A DNA stretch of 64,000 nt from Microbacterium salsuginis (GTDB lineage: Bacteria; Actinomycetota; Actinomycetes; Actinomycetales; Microbacteriaceae). The stretch is taken from the NCBI RefSeq assembly GCF_012524205.1, contig NZ_JABACI010000006.1, positions 62,001 to 126,000 of the forward strand, given 5' to 3'. This document shows, piece after piece, positions 49,401 to 56,897 of the stretch (positions within the stretch are counted from its first letter, which is position 1; every line of letters starts with the position of its first letter). Below the pieces are notes generated by a model. The model had not been told where the DNA came from, made no database searches, and saw only the letters and a list, made by a program, of their open reading frames with translations. The position numbers and the translations under genes were made by a program.

Positions 49401-49991
49401 CTGTACGTCTCGGACCACCCGCTCGCGGGACTCGAGATCCCGCTGGCCAAGCATGCCTCGACGAGCATCCATGATCTGCTCGCGTCGGACGACGTCGGCG
49501 ACGGCGACCAGGTCACGATCGCAGGCCTCGTCACCAGCGTCCAGCATCGCGTCGCGAAGCAGAGCGGCAACCCCTACGGCATGATCACGGTCGAGGACTT
49601 CGACGGCGAGATCACGGTCATGTTCATGGGCAAGACCTACACCGAGTTCGCCCCCATGCTCGTCGCCGACTCGATCCTGGTGGTGCGGGGGCGCGTGTCG
49701 CGTCGCGACGACGGCATGAATCTCCACGCGCAGTCGGCCTTCAGCCCGGATCTCGGCACGATGGATGAGTCGGGCAGCCTGGTGCTCGTGATGCCGGAGC
49801 GTCGTGCCAACGAGGCCGTGATCGGCGAGTTGCTGCAGATGCTGGAGCGGCACAAGGGTCAGACCGAGGTGACGATGAAGCTCCACAGCGGGTCCGTCGC
49901 CAAGGTGTTCGAAGTGCCGCATCCCGTGCGCATCACGCCCGATCTGTACGGCGAGCTGAAAGGCCTGCTCGGGCCGCAGTGTCTCGGTTGA
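46473..49991 (+). CDS. dnaE: DNA polymerase III alpha subunit
   Basis: A 1172-aa replicative polymerase of the DnaE1 type. N-terminal PHP domain (HLHVHSEYSMLDGAARIG, TDHGNTFAAYEFY, LVGTNDLHYTHQHDA), whose histidines are kept, consistent with intrinsic proofreading in actinobacterial DnaE1. Palm with the catalytic aspartates in MPDFDVDFDDRRRGEV (about residues 412-416), the GPGRGSGAGSMAAYAM block, fingers, a helix-hairpin-helix region, and an OB fold near the C-terminus (DQVTIAGLVTSVQHRVAKQS). GTG 46473 is six bases after TAGACT, predicting a leaderless transcript for this essential gene. Confidence 0.97.
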   Translation: MASDSFVHLHVHSEYSMLDGAARIGPMVQEAVRLGMPAIAVTDHGNTFAAYEFYRTAKDAGIKPIIGIEAYVTPGTHRSDKARVRWGTPEQSDDDVSGSGAYTHMTLLSETTEGMHNLFRLSSKASIEGYYFKPRMDRELLQKYSRGLIATTGCPSGEVQTRLRLGQYDAARAAAAEFQDIFGKESYFAEIMDHGLSIERRVMSDLLRIAKDLDIPLVGTNDLHYTHQHDANSHAALLCVQSGSTLDDPKRFKFDGDGYYVKSPAEMRQVFRDHPEACDSTLLIAERCEVEFDTSANYMPRFPVPEGETEESWFIKEVENGLNERYPNGIPDEVRKQAEYETGVITQMGFPGYFLVVADFINWAKRNGIRVGPGRGSGAGSMAAYAMKITDLDPLQHGLIFERFLNPDRVSMPDFDVDFDDRRRGEVIQYVTEKYGDERVAQIVTYGTIKAKQALKDAGRVLGFPFSMGERLTKAMPPAVMGKDMPLEGMFDPQHPRYKEASEFRTLIETDAEAKTVFDTAVGLENLKRQWGVHAAGVIMSSEPLIDIIPIMKREQDGQIVTQFDYPACESLGLIKMDFLGLRNLTIINDALDNIEANRGHPLVLEDLALDDQASYDLLTRGDTLGVFQLDGGPMRSLLRLMKPDNFEDISAVIALYRPGPMGANSHINYALRKNGQQEITPIHPELEEPLKDILDTSYGLIIYQEQVMAIAQRVAGFSLGQADILRRAMGKKKKSELDKQYEGFHQGMIDRGFGEGAITALWDILLPFSDYAFNKAHSAAYGLVSYWTAYLKAHYPAEYMAALLTSVGDSKDKMAVYLNECRRMGIKVLPPDVGQSIRYFAAVGEDIRFGLGAVRNVGTNVVEGIVAARSDDGFTSFHDFLAKVPVHVANKRTVESLIKAGAFDSLGSTRRALMEIHEDATEAAVLDKRREANGEVGFDFDSLWGDDEPQQAAKVPERPEWNKKDKLAFEREMLGLYVSDHPLAGLEIPLAKHASTSIHDLLASDDVGDGDQVTIAGLVTSVQHRVAKQSGNPYGMITVEDFDGEITVMFMGKTYTEFAPMLVADSILVVRGRVSRRDDGMNLHAQSAFSPDLGTMDESGSLVLVMPERRANEAVIGELLQMLERHKGQTEVTMKLHSGSVAKVFEVPHPVRITPDLYGELKGLLGPQCLG

Positions 49992-50063
49992 GTCGCGGGT
50001 TCGAGCTGAATCGGATGCGCCGGAACGCATGTGCCGTCTCATCGCCGTCTCATGCGGCGTGGG

Positions 50064-50069
50064 TAGGAT
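50064..50069 (+). promoter_or_regulatory. -10 element and leader of the membrane protein gene
   Basis: TAGGAT, then a 40-base leader holding a six-bp hairpin (50079-50084 with 50092-50097) directly before the GGAAGGGA site and GTG 50112. Confidence 0.45.
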
Positions 50070-50111
50070 CAGGACGACGCGGGCCTCGGAAGCCCGCCGG
50101 AAGGGACGATC

Positions 50112-51179
50112 GTGACTGAGGACCAGAGGGAACCGAACATCGAAACCGCGGATGCCGAGGAGGCGCCGCAGTACGGACTGGGACCGTTCTCGATCCGCGA
50201 GGTCGCCCTGATGGGCACGTGGCTCGTGGCCTTCGTCGTCTCGTTCTTCCCGATCTACGGCGAGATCGGCCGCGGCCCCTCGGTGTGGAGCAACGGGATC
50301 GACTGGGTGCTCACGATCGGCGTTCCGACCGCAGCCGTCTTCCTCATCGTGCTTCGGCGCCTCTCACCGCAGGGCATTCGGCGGGTGGGCTCGCTGGGCA
50401 TCGACCAGTTCGCGTCCGTCGCCTTCTCGGTGTCGACAGTGCTGTGGCTCACGATGATCTGGAACTCGTTCATCACGCTCGCCAACCAGCGCTTCTTCGC
50501 CGCGACGTGGGTCGTGTGGGTGGAGTTCTTCCTCATGCTCGCCGGCGTGCTGCTGACCGTGTTCGCACCCTTCATCGCACCGTTCGCCCAGGACTTCAGC
50601 GGGCGTCCGGAGGTCGTCGCTCACCGCAGCGCGCGCCCCGTCCGCCCGGTGACGCCTCGCCCGGTCGCACAGCCCCGGGCGGAGGCCGCGTCCGAGGGTG
50701 CGGCATACGGCGCCTACCCCGACTACGCGCCCCCTGCGGCACCGGCCGCTCCGGCTCCGTACGAAGCCGCCGGTGACACCGGCGTGGCAGCTCCCGCGGC
50801 GAGCGAGCCGCTGCGCGAAGACCGCGGCGCCACCGAAGCGGCCTACACCGAGGCGACCCCGCTGACGCCCGAAGCCGAGACGCCGGCGACCGCCGAGACC
50901 ACCGCCATCGAGACCGAGGCCTGGGAGTCGGCGCAGGCGCCGGCGTCGTCAGCGGCGGAGGACTCCGCGGCCCCGGCCGCGCAGCCGCGCCACCAGGCGT
51001 TCTGGGCGCTCGTTCCGGAGGAGCGCGACGTCGTCGACGAGATCGGCATCCCGGTGTTCCGTATCAGTCCGACCGCGTGGGCACTCGTCATCGAGGATCG
51101 CGGCGACGTCTTCGTCGTTCGTCACGAGGACGGCCGGATCGGCTATCTTCACGACGTCTCCGGGGTCACCCGCGGCTGA
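50112..51179 (+). CDS. Membrane protein of unknown function with long Ala/Pro/Glu tail and conserved-looking C-terminal segment
   Basis: A 355-aa protein not matched to a named family. After an acidic N-terminus and a short motif LGPFSIREVALMG there are about four membrane helices between residues 35 and 165 (TWLVAFVVSFFPIYGEI, VLTIGVPTAAVFLIVLRR, QFASVAFSVSTVLWLTMIW, FFLMLAGVLLTVFAPFI). A cytoplasmic disordered region rich in Ala, Pro, Glu and Thr covers about 180-300, and the last 50 residues (FWALVPEERDVVDEIGIPVF, WALVIEDRGDVFVVRHEDGR) form a compact strand-rich domain. The same leader hairpin and position between dnaE and hisD make it a real gene; its role is unknown. Confidence 0.75.
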   Translation: MTEDQREPNIETADAEEAPQYGLGPFSIREVALMGTWLVAFVVSFFPIYGEIGRGPSVWSNGIDWVLTIGVPTAAVFLIVLRRLSPQGIRRVGSLGIDQFASVAFSVSTVLWLTMIWNSFITLANQRFFAATWVVWVEFFLMLAGVLLTVFAPFIAPFAQDFSGRPEVVAHRSARPVRPVTPRPVAQPRAEAASEGAAYGAYPDYAPPAAPAAPAPYEAAGDTGVAAPAASEPLREDRGATEAAYTEATPLTPEAETPATAETTAIETEAWESAQAPASSAAEDSAAPAAQPRHQAFWALVPEERDVVDEIGIPVFRISPTAWALVIEDRGDVFVVRHEDGRIGYLHDVSGVTRG

Positions 51180-51218
51180 ACGGCTGTCTTCCCGATCCGA
51201 TGGCGTCGCCGGCCGCGA

Positions 51219-51224
51219 TACCGT
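51219..51224 (+). promoter_or_regulatory. Leaderless -10 of hisD
   Basis: TACCGT six bases before ATG 51231. Confidence 0.45.
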
Positions 51225-51230
51225 AGACGG

Positions 51231-52580
51231 ATGCTCCGGACGATCGATCTGCGTGGGCGCGAGCTGACGCACGCCGAACTGCTCGCGACCGTGCCGCGCG
51301 CCACCGCCGCGCGCGAAGAGGCCCTCGCCACCGCGGCGCGCATCGTCGATGACGTCGCCGCACGCGGGTCCGAGGCGTTGCGCGAGCAGGCCGAGCGCTT
51401 CGACGGCGTCACGGGTCACGACATCCGTGTCCCCGCTGCCCACCTCGACGAGGCCCTCGATTCGCTGGATCCGGCCGTGAGGTCGGCGCTCGAACAGGCG
51501 ATCGGGCGGGTGCGCGAGGCCTCCGCGGCGCAGGTGCCCGCTCCCGCCGTGACCGAGCTCGGCCCCGGTGCCCGCGTGGGCCAGCGTTGGCAGCCGGTGC
51601 GTCGTGTGGGGCTCTACGTGCCCGGCGGCAAAGCCGTCTACCCCTCGAGCGTCGTGATGAACGTGGTCCCCGCGCAGGTCGCGGGCGTCTCGGAGATCGC
51701 CCTCGCTTCACCGCCGCAGCGCGACTTCGGTGGACGCGTGCACCCGGTCATCCTCGGCGCCGCTCGCCTCCTCGGGGTCACTGAGGTGTATGCGATGGGC
51801 GGAGCGGGCGCCATCGGTGCCCTCGCCTACGGCGTCGCGGACCTCGACCTGGATCCCGTCGACGTCGTGACCGGTCCCGGCAACAACTTCGTCGCCGCCG
51901 CGAAGCGAGCGGTGGCCGGGCTGGTGGGGACGGATGCCGAAGCCGGCGCCACCGAGATCCTCATCGTCGCCGACGACAGTGCCGACGCCCGCCTCGTCGC
52001 CGCGGATCTGATCAGTCAGGCCGAGCACGACGAGCAGGCCTCTGCGGTGCTGGTCACCACGTCGGAGCGGCTCGCGTCGGACGTGCTCGCCGAGATCGCA
52101 CCCCGGGCGGCCGCGACCCGTCATGCCGCGCGCGTGTCAGCGGCGCTCACGGGTCCGCAATCCGCGATCGTGCTCGTCGACGACGTCGCCGCGGCCACGG
52201 CCTTCAGCAACGCGTACGCTCCCGAGCACCTCGAGCTGCACCTCGATAACCCGCGCCCGGACGAGTTCGTGCACGCCGGTGCGGTCTTCGTGGGCGACGC
52301 GACGCCCGTGAGCCTCGGCGACTACCTCGCCGGCAGCAATCACGTCCTGCCCACCGGCGGCCAGGCGCGGTATTCGGCCGGGCTGTCGGCGGCGACGTTC
52401 CTGCGGCCGCAGCAGGTCATCGAGTACGACCGCGCCGCACTCGCCGTCGTGCGCGACGCGATCGTGACCCTCGCCGAAGCCGAGGCGCTGCCTGCTCACG
52501 GCGAGGCCATCACGGCGCGGTTCGATGCAGGTGGCACCGCCGCAGACCAGACCGGGAGCCAGGCCGGCGCCACGGCGTAG
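51231..52580 (+). CDS. hisD: Histidinol dehydrogenase
   Basis: A 449-aa NAD-dependent zinc enzyme that carries out the last two steps of histidine synthesis. Seen: VGLYVPGGKAVYPSSVVMN, GVTEVYAMGGAGAIGALAYG, VDVVTGPGNNFVAAAKRAV, DLISQAEHDEQASAVLVTTS (zinc ligands), YAPEHLELH and LAGSNHVLPTGGQARYSAGL. The other his genes are not nearby, although hisD heads a his operon in many actinobacteria; here it is followed by nrdR. The stop TAG (52578-52580) is the start of the nrdR -10. Confidence 0.96.
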   Translation: MLRTIDLRGRELTHAELLATVPRATAAREEALATAARIVDDVAARGSEALREQAERFDGVTGHDIRVPAAHLDEALDSLDPAVRSALEQAIGRVREASAAQVPAPAVTELGPGARVGQRWQPVRRVGLYVPGGKAVYPSSVVMNVVPAQVAGVSEIALASPPQRDFGGRVHPVILGAARLLGVTEVYAMGGAGAIGALAYGVADLDLDPVDVVTGPGNNFVAAAKRAVAGLVGTDAEAGATEILIVADDSADARLVAADLISQAEHDEQASAVLVTTSERLASDVLAEIAPRAAATRHAARVSAALTGPQSAIVLVDDVAAATAFSNAYAPEHLELHLDNPRPDEFVHAGAVFVGDATPVSLGDYLAGSNHVLPTGGQARYSAGLSAATFLRPQQVIEYDRAALAVVRDAIVTLAEAEALPAHGEAITARFDAGGTAADQTGSQAGATA

Positions 52581-52583
52581 GCT
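52578..52583 (+). promoter_or_regulatory. -10 element of nrdR overlapping the hisD stop codon
   Basis: TAGGCT whose TAG is the hisD stop, nine bases before ATG 52593. Confidence 0.5.
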
Positions 52584-52592
52584 GTCTCTGCC

Positions 52593-53087
52593 ATGCACTG
52601 TCCGTTCTGCCGCCACGCCGATTCCCGCGTGATCGATTCCCGCACGAGTGACGACGGCCTCAGCATTCGTCGTCGAAGGCAGTGCCCGCAGTGCGGCGGT
52701 CGCTTCACGACGGTGGAGACGGCGAGCCTCAACGTCATCAAGCGCTCCGGTGTGATCGAGCCGTTCAGCCGCGAGAAGGTCATGTCGGGTGTGCGCAAGG
52801 CCTGTCAGGGCCGTCCGGTCACCGAGGCAGATCTCGCTGTGCTCGCGCAGACGGTCGAGGAGAGCATCCGGCAGACGGGAGCGTCCCAGCTGGACGCGAA
52901 CGAGATCGGTCTGGCGATCCTGGGCCCGCTGCGCGACCTCGACGAGGTGGCGTACCTGCGGTTCGCCAGCGTCTACCAGGCGTTCGACTCTCTCGAAGAC
53001 TTCGAGTCCGCGATCGAGCAGCTGCGTGTCGACCACGACCGGTCGCGACGCGGCGATACGGGAGACGACGCGGCGGCCGCGGGCTGA
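52593..53087 (+). CDS. nrdR: Transcriptional repressor NrdR
   Basis: A 164-aa repressor of ribonucleotide reductase genes that senses ATP and dATP. The zinc ribbon has Cys3, Cys6, Cys31 and Cys34 (MHCPFC and QCPQCGGRF), and an ATP-cone domain covers about residues 45-135 (VIKRSGVIEPFSREKVMSGV, YLRFASVYQAFDSLEDF). It normally binds paired NrdR boxes upstream of nrd operons; none of those operons is in the window. Length is typical. Confidence 0.96.
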   Translation: MHCPFCRHADSRVIDSRTSDDGLSIRRRRQCPQCGGRFTTVETASLNVIKRSGVIEPFSREKVMSGVRKACQGRPVTEADLAVLAQTVEESIRQTGASQLDANEIGLAILGPLRDLDEVAYLRFASVYQAFDSLEDFESAIEQLRVDHDRSRRGDTGDDAAAAG

Positions 53088-53137
53088 CCGACACCCGCAC
53101 ACAACCGCAGCGCCTCTGACGGCGCAGCGCGACCGGA

Positions 53138-53143
53138 TAGCCT
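53138..53143 (+). promoter_or_regulatory. Leaderless -10 of pyrD
   Basis: TAGCCT seven bases before ATG 53151. Confidence 0.55.
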
Positions 53144-53150
53144 GGACGGG

Positions 53151-54176
53151 ATGTATCCGCTCCTCTTCCGCACTGTGCTCTCGCGCATGGATCCCGAGTC
53201 GGCTCACCACGCGGCGATGGCGGTGATCCGGATGCTGGGCGTCCCACCGTTCTCGTGGGCGGCACGCGCGCTCACCCGCCCGGCGCCCGAACTGGCGACG
53301 TCGGCGCTCGGGCTTCGCTTCGAATCGCCCTTCGGTGTGGCCGCCGGATTCGACAAGGACGTGAAGGGTGCGGCCGGTCTCTTCGCGCTCGGCTTCGGCC
53401 ACGTCGAGGTGGGTACCCTCACGGCGATCCCGCAGCCGGGCAACCCGCGGCCTCGCCTCTTCCGGCTGATCCCCGACCGCGCGGTGATCAACCGCATGGG
53501 TTTCAACAATCACGGCGCCGAAGCGGCGGCCGAGCGGCTGCGCCGGCTCCGGCGACGTTCGCGCCGCGCGGTGCTCGGCGTCAACATCGGCAAGAGTCGC
53601 GTGGTCGACGTCGCCGAGGCGACCGCGGATTACGTGCGCAGCGCCTCGCTGCTCGCGCCGCTGGCCGACTACCTCGTCGTGAACGTCTCGTCACCCAACA
53701 CACCCGGGCTGCGAGGCTTGCAGGCCGTCGAGACCCTTCGCCCGCTGCTGCACGCGGTGCACAACGCCGCCGGCACGACCCCGCTCCTGGTGAAGATCGC
53801 TCCCGACCTGGCGGACGACGAGGTCGAGGCGGTCGCACGGCTCGCCGTCGAACTCGGCCTCGCCGGCCTCATCGCCACCAACACGACGATCTCGCGCGAG
53901 GGACTCGCGACGGATCCGGCGACCGTCGCGGCCGCCGGGGACGGCGGACTGTCCGGAGCGCCGCTCAGGACACGCTCTCTCGAGGTTCTCCGGCTCGTGC
54001 GTGCTGCGGTCCCAGCCGACTTCTGCGTCGTCTCGGTGGGCGGTGTCGAGACCGCCGCTCACGTCAGAGAGCGGATGGATGCCGGCGCCACCCTGGTGCA
54101 GGGTTACACCGCGTTCCTCTACCGTGGGCCGCTCTGGGCGCGCCAGATCAATCGGGGGCTCGCGAAACGCGGCTAA
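53151..54176 (+). CDS. pyrD: Dihydroorotate dehydrogenase, quinone-dependent (class 2)
   Basis: A 341-aa FMN enzyme of pyrimidine synthesis, membrane-associated through an N-terminal helical extension (MYPLLFRTVLSRMDPESAHH), the class 2 feature. Catalytic-site blocks: FGVAAGFDKDVKGAAGLFAL, VEVGTLTAIPQPGNPRPRLF, INRMGFNNHG, the class 2 Ser in VNVSSPNTPGLRGLQ, TNTTISR and VSVGGVETAAHVRERMDAGA. It passes electrons to menaquinone, so ties to the respiratory chain encoded at the right end. ATG 53151 follows TAGCCT by seven bases. Confidence 0.96.
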   Translation: MYPLLFRTVLSRMDPESAHHAAMAVIRMLGVPPFSWAARALTRPAPELATSALGLRFESPFGVAAGFDKDVKGAAGLFALGFGHVEVGTLTAIPQPGNPRPRLFRLIPDRAVINRMGFNNHGAEAAAERLRRLRRRSRRAVLGVNIGKSRVVDVAEATADYVRSASLLAPLADYLVVNVSSPNTPGLRGLQAVETLRPLLHAVHNAAGTTPLLVKIAPDLADDEVEAVARLAVELGLAGLIATNTTISREGLATDPATVAAAGDGGLSGAPLRTRSLEVLRLVRAAVPADFCVVSVGGVETAAHVRERMDAGATLVQGYTAFLYRGPLWARQINRGLAKRG

Positions 54177-54203
54177 GGCGCTGCTCGTGGCCGGCGGAAC
54201 CGG

Positions 54204-54800
54204 TCAGGCGGGCTTCTGGCCCCGCTTGACCTGGGGCTTCGGCAGACGCAGGAACCGCATCTGCACGGTGCGCATCGCCGCGTACCAGCCCAGGCCCTTC
54301 TCCATCTTGCCCTCGCCGAACTTGCGCTTGATGGCGCGCTTCACGGCGATCGATGTGATCACCATGTCGCCGATCACGAAGAGGATGAAGATCCACAGCC
54401 CGATGAAGGCGTAGTACTGCACCGCGGGTGCCGGGATGAAGGTCGCGAGGATCACCAGCACCATCGCGGGCATCACGGCCTCGCCGAGGTGCCAGCCGGC
54501 GTCGACCCAGTCGCGCACGAACTTGCGCTGCGCACCCTGGTCGCGCGCCGGGAGGTAACGCGGGTCACCGGCGGCCATGCCGAGGCGGGCCTTCTCGCGC
54601 TGCGCGGCCAGATCGGCGCGGGCGCGGGCCTTGGCCTCCTTGGTGTCGGCGACGAGCGGACGCTTGCGGGCGGCCTCCTGTTCCGAGCGCTTGGGGGTGG
54701 GTCGACCCTTCGTCGTGGCGCCGCCGACGGGTGCGCCGTTGAGAACGGTTCCCTCGGAGGGGGCCTCGTTCGGGGCGGATGCTGCGGGTGTCTTGGCCAC
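54204..54800 (-). CDS. DUF3043 family membrane protein
   Basis: A 198-aa protein. A basic, Lys/Arg/Ala-rich cytoplasmic N-terminus of about 100 residues (KGRPTPKRSEQEAARKRPLV, DPRYLPARDQG) is followed by two membrane segments (AVMPAMVLVILATFIPAP and YYAFIGLWIFILFVIGDMVI) and a basic C-terminus. The GDPRYLPARDQGAQRKFVRD segment is the DUF3043 hallmark in actinobacteria. Function unknown. It diverges from the M20 peptidase gene by 47 bases; convergent with pyrD. Confidence 0.9.
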   Translation of the reverse strand: MAKTPAASAPNEAPSEGTVLNGAPVGGATTKGRPTPKRSEQEAARKRPLVADTKEAKARARADLAAQREKARLGMAAGDPRYLPARDQGAQRKFVRDWVDAGWHLGEAVMPAMVLVILATFIPAPAVQYYAFIGLWIFILFVIGDMVITSIAVKRAIKRKFGEGKMEKGLGWYAAMRTVQMRFLRLPKPQVKRGQKPA

Positions 54801-54834
54801 GGGTGTTCCTTGGAGTCAGGAAATGGGGTGCCCT

Positions 54835-54840
54835 TAAGAT
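54835..54840 (+). promoter_or_regulatory. Leaderless -10 of the dipeptidase gene
   Basis: TAAGAT seven bases before ATG 54848. Confidence 0.45.
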
Positions 54841-54847
54841 TACCCGC

Positions 54848-56248
54848 ATGACCTCTGAGCTCTCCCGACAGGATGCTGTGCGCGAAGCCGCGGCATCCGG
54901 CATCCCCTCCGCCATCGCCGATCTGGGCGGACTGGTGCGGATTCCGTCCGTCGCCTTCCCGGGCTTCGACCCGGCCGAGGTGGAGCGCAGTGCGGAAGCG
55001 GTCGCGGCGCTCGTGCGCGAGACCGGGCTCTTCGAGAGCGTCGAGATCCGCACCGCGGGAATCCCGGGCACGGGGGAGCAGGGCAACCCCGCGGTGCTGG
55101 CCACGCGGGCCGCTCGCAACGGGCGCCCGACGATCCTTCTCTACGCGCACCACGACGTGCAGCCCGTCGGCGACGAGGCACTGTGGGAGTCGGCTCCCTT
55201 CGAGCCCACGGTGCGCGGTGGTCGCCTCTACGGCCGTGGCGCCGCGGACGACAAGGCCGGGATCATGGCGCACATCGCCGCCCTGCGCGCACTCAAGGAG
55301 GCCGTGGGCGAAGACTTCGACCTGGGCGTCGCACTGTTCTTCGAGGGTGAGGAGGAAGCGGGATCGCGCTCGTTCGCGCAGTTCCTCACTGACAACGCCG
55401 ACGCACTGCGCGCCGACGTGATCGTCGTTGCCGACTCGGGCAACTGGGACGACAAGACGCCTGCCCTCACCGTCTCGCTGCGCGGCAACACGCGGTTCAC
55501 GATGCGCGTGAGGACCCTCGAGCACGCGTCGCACTCCGGGATGTTCGGGGGAGCGGTGCCGGACGCGATGATGGCGACGGTGAAGCTGCTGTCGACCCTG
55601 TGGGATGAAGACGGCGCGGTGGCCGTCGCGGGACTGACGGAACGGGATGCCGAGACCCCGCCGTACAGCGAAGAGACCCTGCGTGATGAGGCCGGTCTTC
55701 CCGACGGCGTGTCGCCCGTGGGCCGGGGCACGATCCTCAGCCGTATCTGGAACAAGCCGTCGATCACGGTCACCGGGATCGACGCGCCGAGCGTCGTCAA
55801 CGCCTCCAACACCCTCAGCCCCGAGGTCTCCGTCGTGATCAGCGCGCGGATCGCGCCCGGACAGACGGCCCGAGATGCGTACACCGCCATCGAGGAGCAT
55901 CTGCGCGCGCACGCCCCGTTCGGCGCTCAGCTGGAGTTCTCGGATCACGACTTCGGCGACGCGTTCCTCGTGGACACGTCCGGCTGGGCGGTCGAAGCAG
56001 CACGCGAGGCGCTGCACGAAGGGTACGGCGTCGAGTCGGTCGACATCGGTGTCGGTGGTTCCATACCGTTCATCGCGGACCTGGTGCGGGAGTTTCCGAG
56101 TGCGCAGATCCTCGTCACCGGTGTCGAAGACCCGCATGCCAAAGCCCACAGCCCCAATGAGTCGCTGCACCTGGAGACGTTCCGAAACGCCGTGCTCTCG
56201 GAGGCGCTGCTGCTGGAGAAGCTCGACGCGCGCACACCGGATGCCTGA
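54848..56248 (+). CDS. M20-family metallo-dipeptidase
   Basis: A 466-aa zinc aminoacylase/dipeptidase. Metal-site blocks: LLYAHHDVQPVG (His and Asp), GRGAADDKAGIMAH (bridging Asp), LFFEGEEEAGSRSF (catalytic Glu and metal Glu) and VIVVADSGNWD (Asp); the dimerisation domain follows with PPYSEETLRDEAGL and GIDAPSVVNASNTLSPEVSV. Related actinobacterial enzymes cleave dipeptides such as Cys-Gly or other short peptides; the substrate is open. The frame is open upstream, but ATG 54848 lies seven bases after TAAGAT. Confidence 0.92.
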   Translation: MTSELSRQDAVREAAASGIPSAIADLGGLVRIPSVAFPGFDPAEVERSAEAVAALVRETGLFESVEIRTAGIPGTGEQGNPAVLATRAARNGRPTILLYAHHDVQPVGDEALWESAPFEPTVRGGRLYGRGAADDKAGIMAHIAALRALKEAVGEDFDLGVALFFEGEEEAGSRSFAQFLTDNADALRADVIVVADSGNWDDKTPALTVSLRGNTRFTMRVRTLEHASHSGMFGGAVPDAMMATVKLLSTLWDEDGAVAVAGLTERDAETPPYSEETLRDEAGLPDGVSPVGRGTILSRIWNKPSITVTGIDAPSVVNASNTLSPEVSVVISARIAPGQTARDAYTAIEEHLRAHAPFGAQLEFSDHDFGDAFLVDTSGWAVEAAREALHEGYGVESVDIGVGGSIPFIADLVREFPSAQILVTGVEDPHAKAHSPNESLHLETFRNAVLSEALLLEKLDARTPDA

Positions 56249-56286
56249 ACACGCCCGGTTCGGAGCCGCCTCACGGCGGGCGCGCG

Positions 56287-56292
56287 TAGAAT
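56287..56292 (+). promoter_or_regulatory. -10 element of erpA
   Basis: TAGAAT with a leader of about 55 bases carrying CGGAGGAG before ATG 56353. Confidence 0.45.
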
Positions 56293-56352
56293 CGACGCAT
56301 CCCGCTGCCCACACGGACCCATCATCCCGGGCGGCCCGTCCGGAGGAGTGCC

Positions 56353-56727
56353 ATGACCGACACCGCACTGACGACTGACCAGACTCAGGCGCCCAGCCGT
56401 GAGCATGGTGTGCAGCTGACCGACGCCGCCGCGCTCAAGGTCAAGAACCTGCTCTCGCAGGAAGGACGCGACGACCTTCGCCTGCGCGTGGCGGTCCAGC
56501 CCGGCGGCTGCAGCGGCCTGATCTACCAGCTGTACTTCGACGAGCGCTACCTCGACGGCGACAAGACCGTCGACTTCGACGGTGTCGAGGTCATCGTCGA
56601 CGACATGAGCGTTCCGTACCTGGACGGCGCGATGATCGACTTCAAGGACACGATCTCGGAGCAGGGCTTCACGATCGACAACCCGAACGCTGCGGGCAGC
56701 TGCGCGTGCGGCGACAGCTTCCACTGA
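56353..56727 (+). CDS. erpA: A-type iron-sulfur cluster carrier (HesB/IscA/ErpA)
   Basis: A 124-aa protein that delivers Fe-S clusters to apoproteins. The three Cys ligands are Cys53 in PGGCSGLIYQLYF and Cys117 and Cys119 in GSCACGDSFH. An N-terminal extension of about 18 residues precedes the core. The leader carries CGGAGGAG and TAGAAT at 56287-56292. Mycobacterial Rv2204c occupies the same place just before the cytochrome oxidase genes; here it precedes ctaC and may serve the Rieske protein and other respiratory Fe-S enzymes. A strong terminator follows. Confidence 0.94.
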   Translation: MTDTALTTDQTQAPSREHGVQLTDAAALKVKNLLSQEGRDDLRLRVAVQPGGCSGLIYQLYFDERYLDGDKTVDFDGVEVIVDDMSVPYLDGAMIDFKDTISEQGFTIDNPNAAGSCACGDSFH

Positions 56728-56753
56728 TCGGCTGACCACGCGGGTACTTTTCC

Positions 56754-56797
56754 GGCGGGCCCGGGCGCTTCAAAAGGCGCCCGGGCCCGCCGTTTTC
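56754..56797 (+). terminator. Strong intrinsic terminator after erpA
   Basis: A 16-bp perfect stem (56754-56769 with 56778-56793), eight-base loop and TTTT directly after. Confidence 0.92.
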
Positions 56798-56855
56798 CGT
56801 GCTGAGGACACGATTCAACCTGGGCGGTTGGCCTGAATCCACTGGGCGCTTGCCC

Positions 56856-56861
56856 TAGACT
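56856..56861 (+). promoter_or_regulatory. -10 element of the ctaC-ctaD-ctaF operon
   Basis: TAGACT with a leader of about 30 bases carrying CCGGAAAGG before GTG 56898. Confidence 0.55.
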
Positions 56862-56897
56862 GGCGAGAGTCCTGTTCGCGATCCGGAAAGGTGCACC

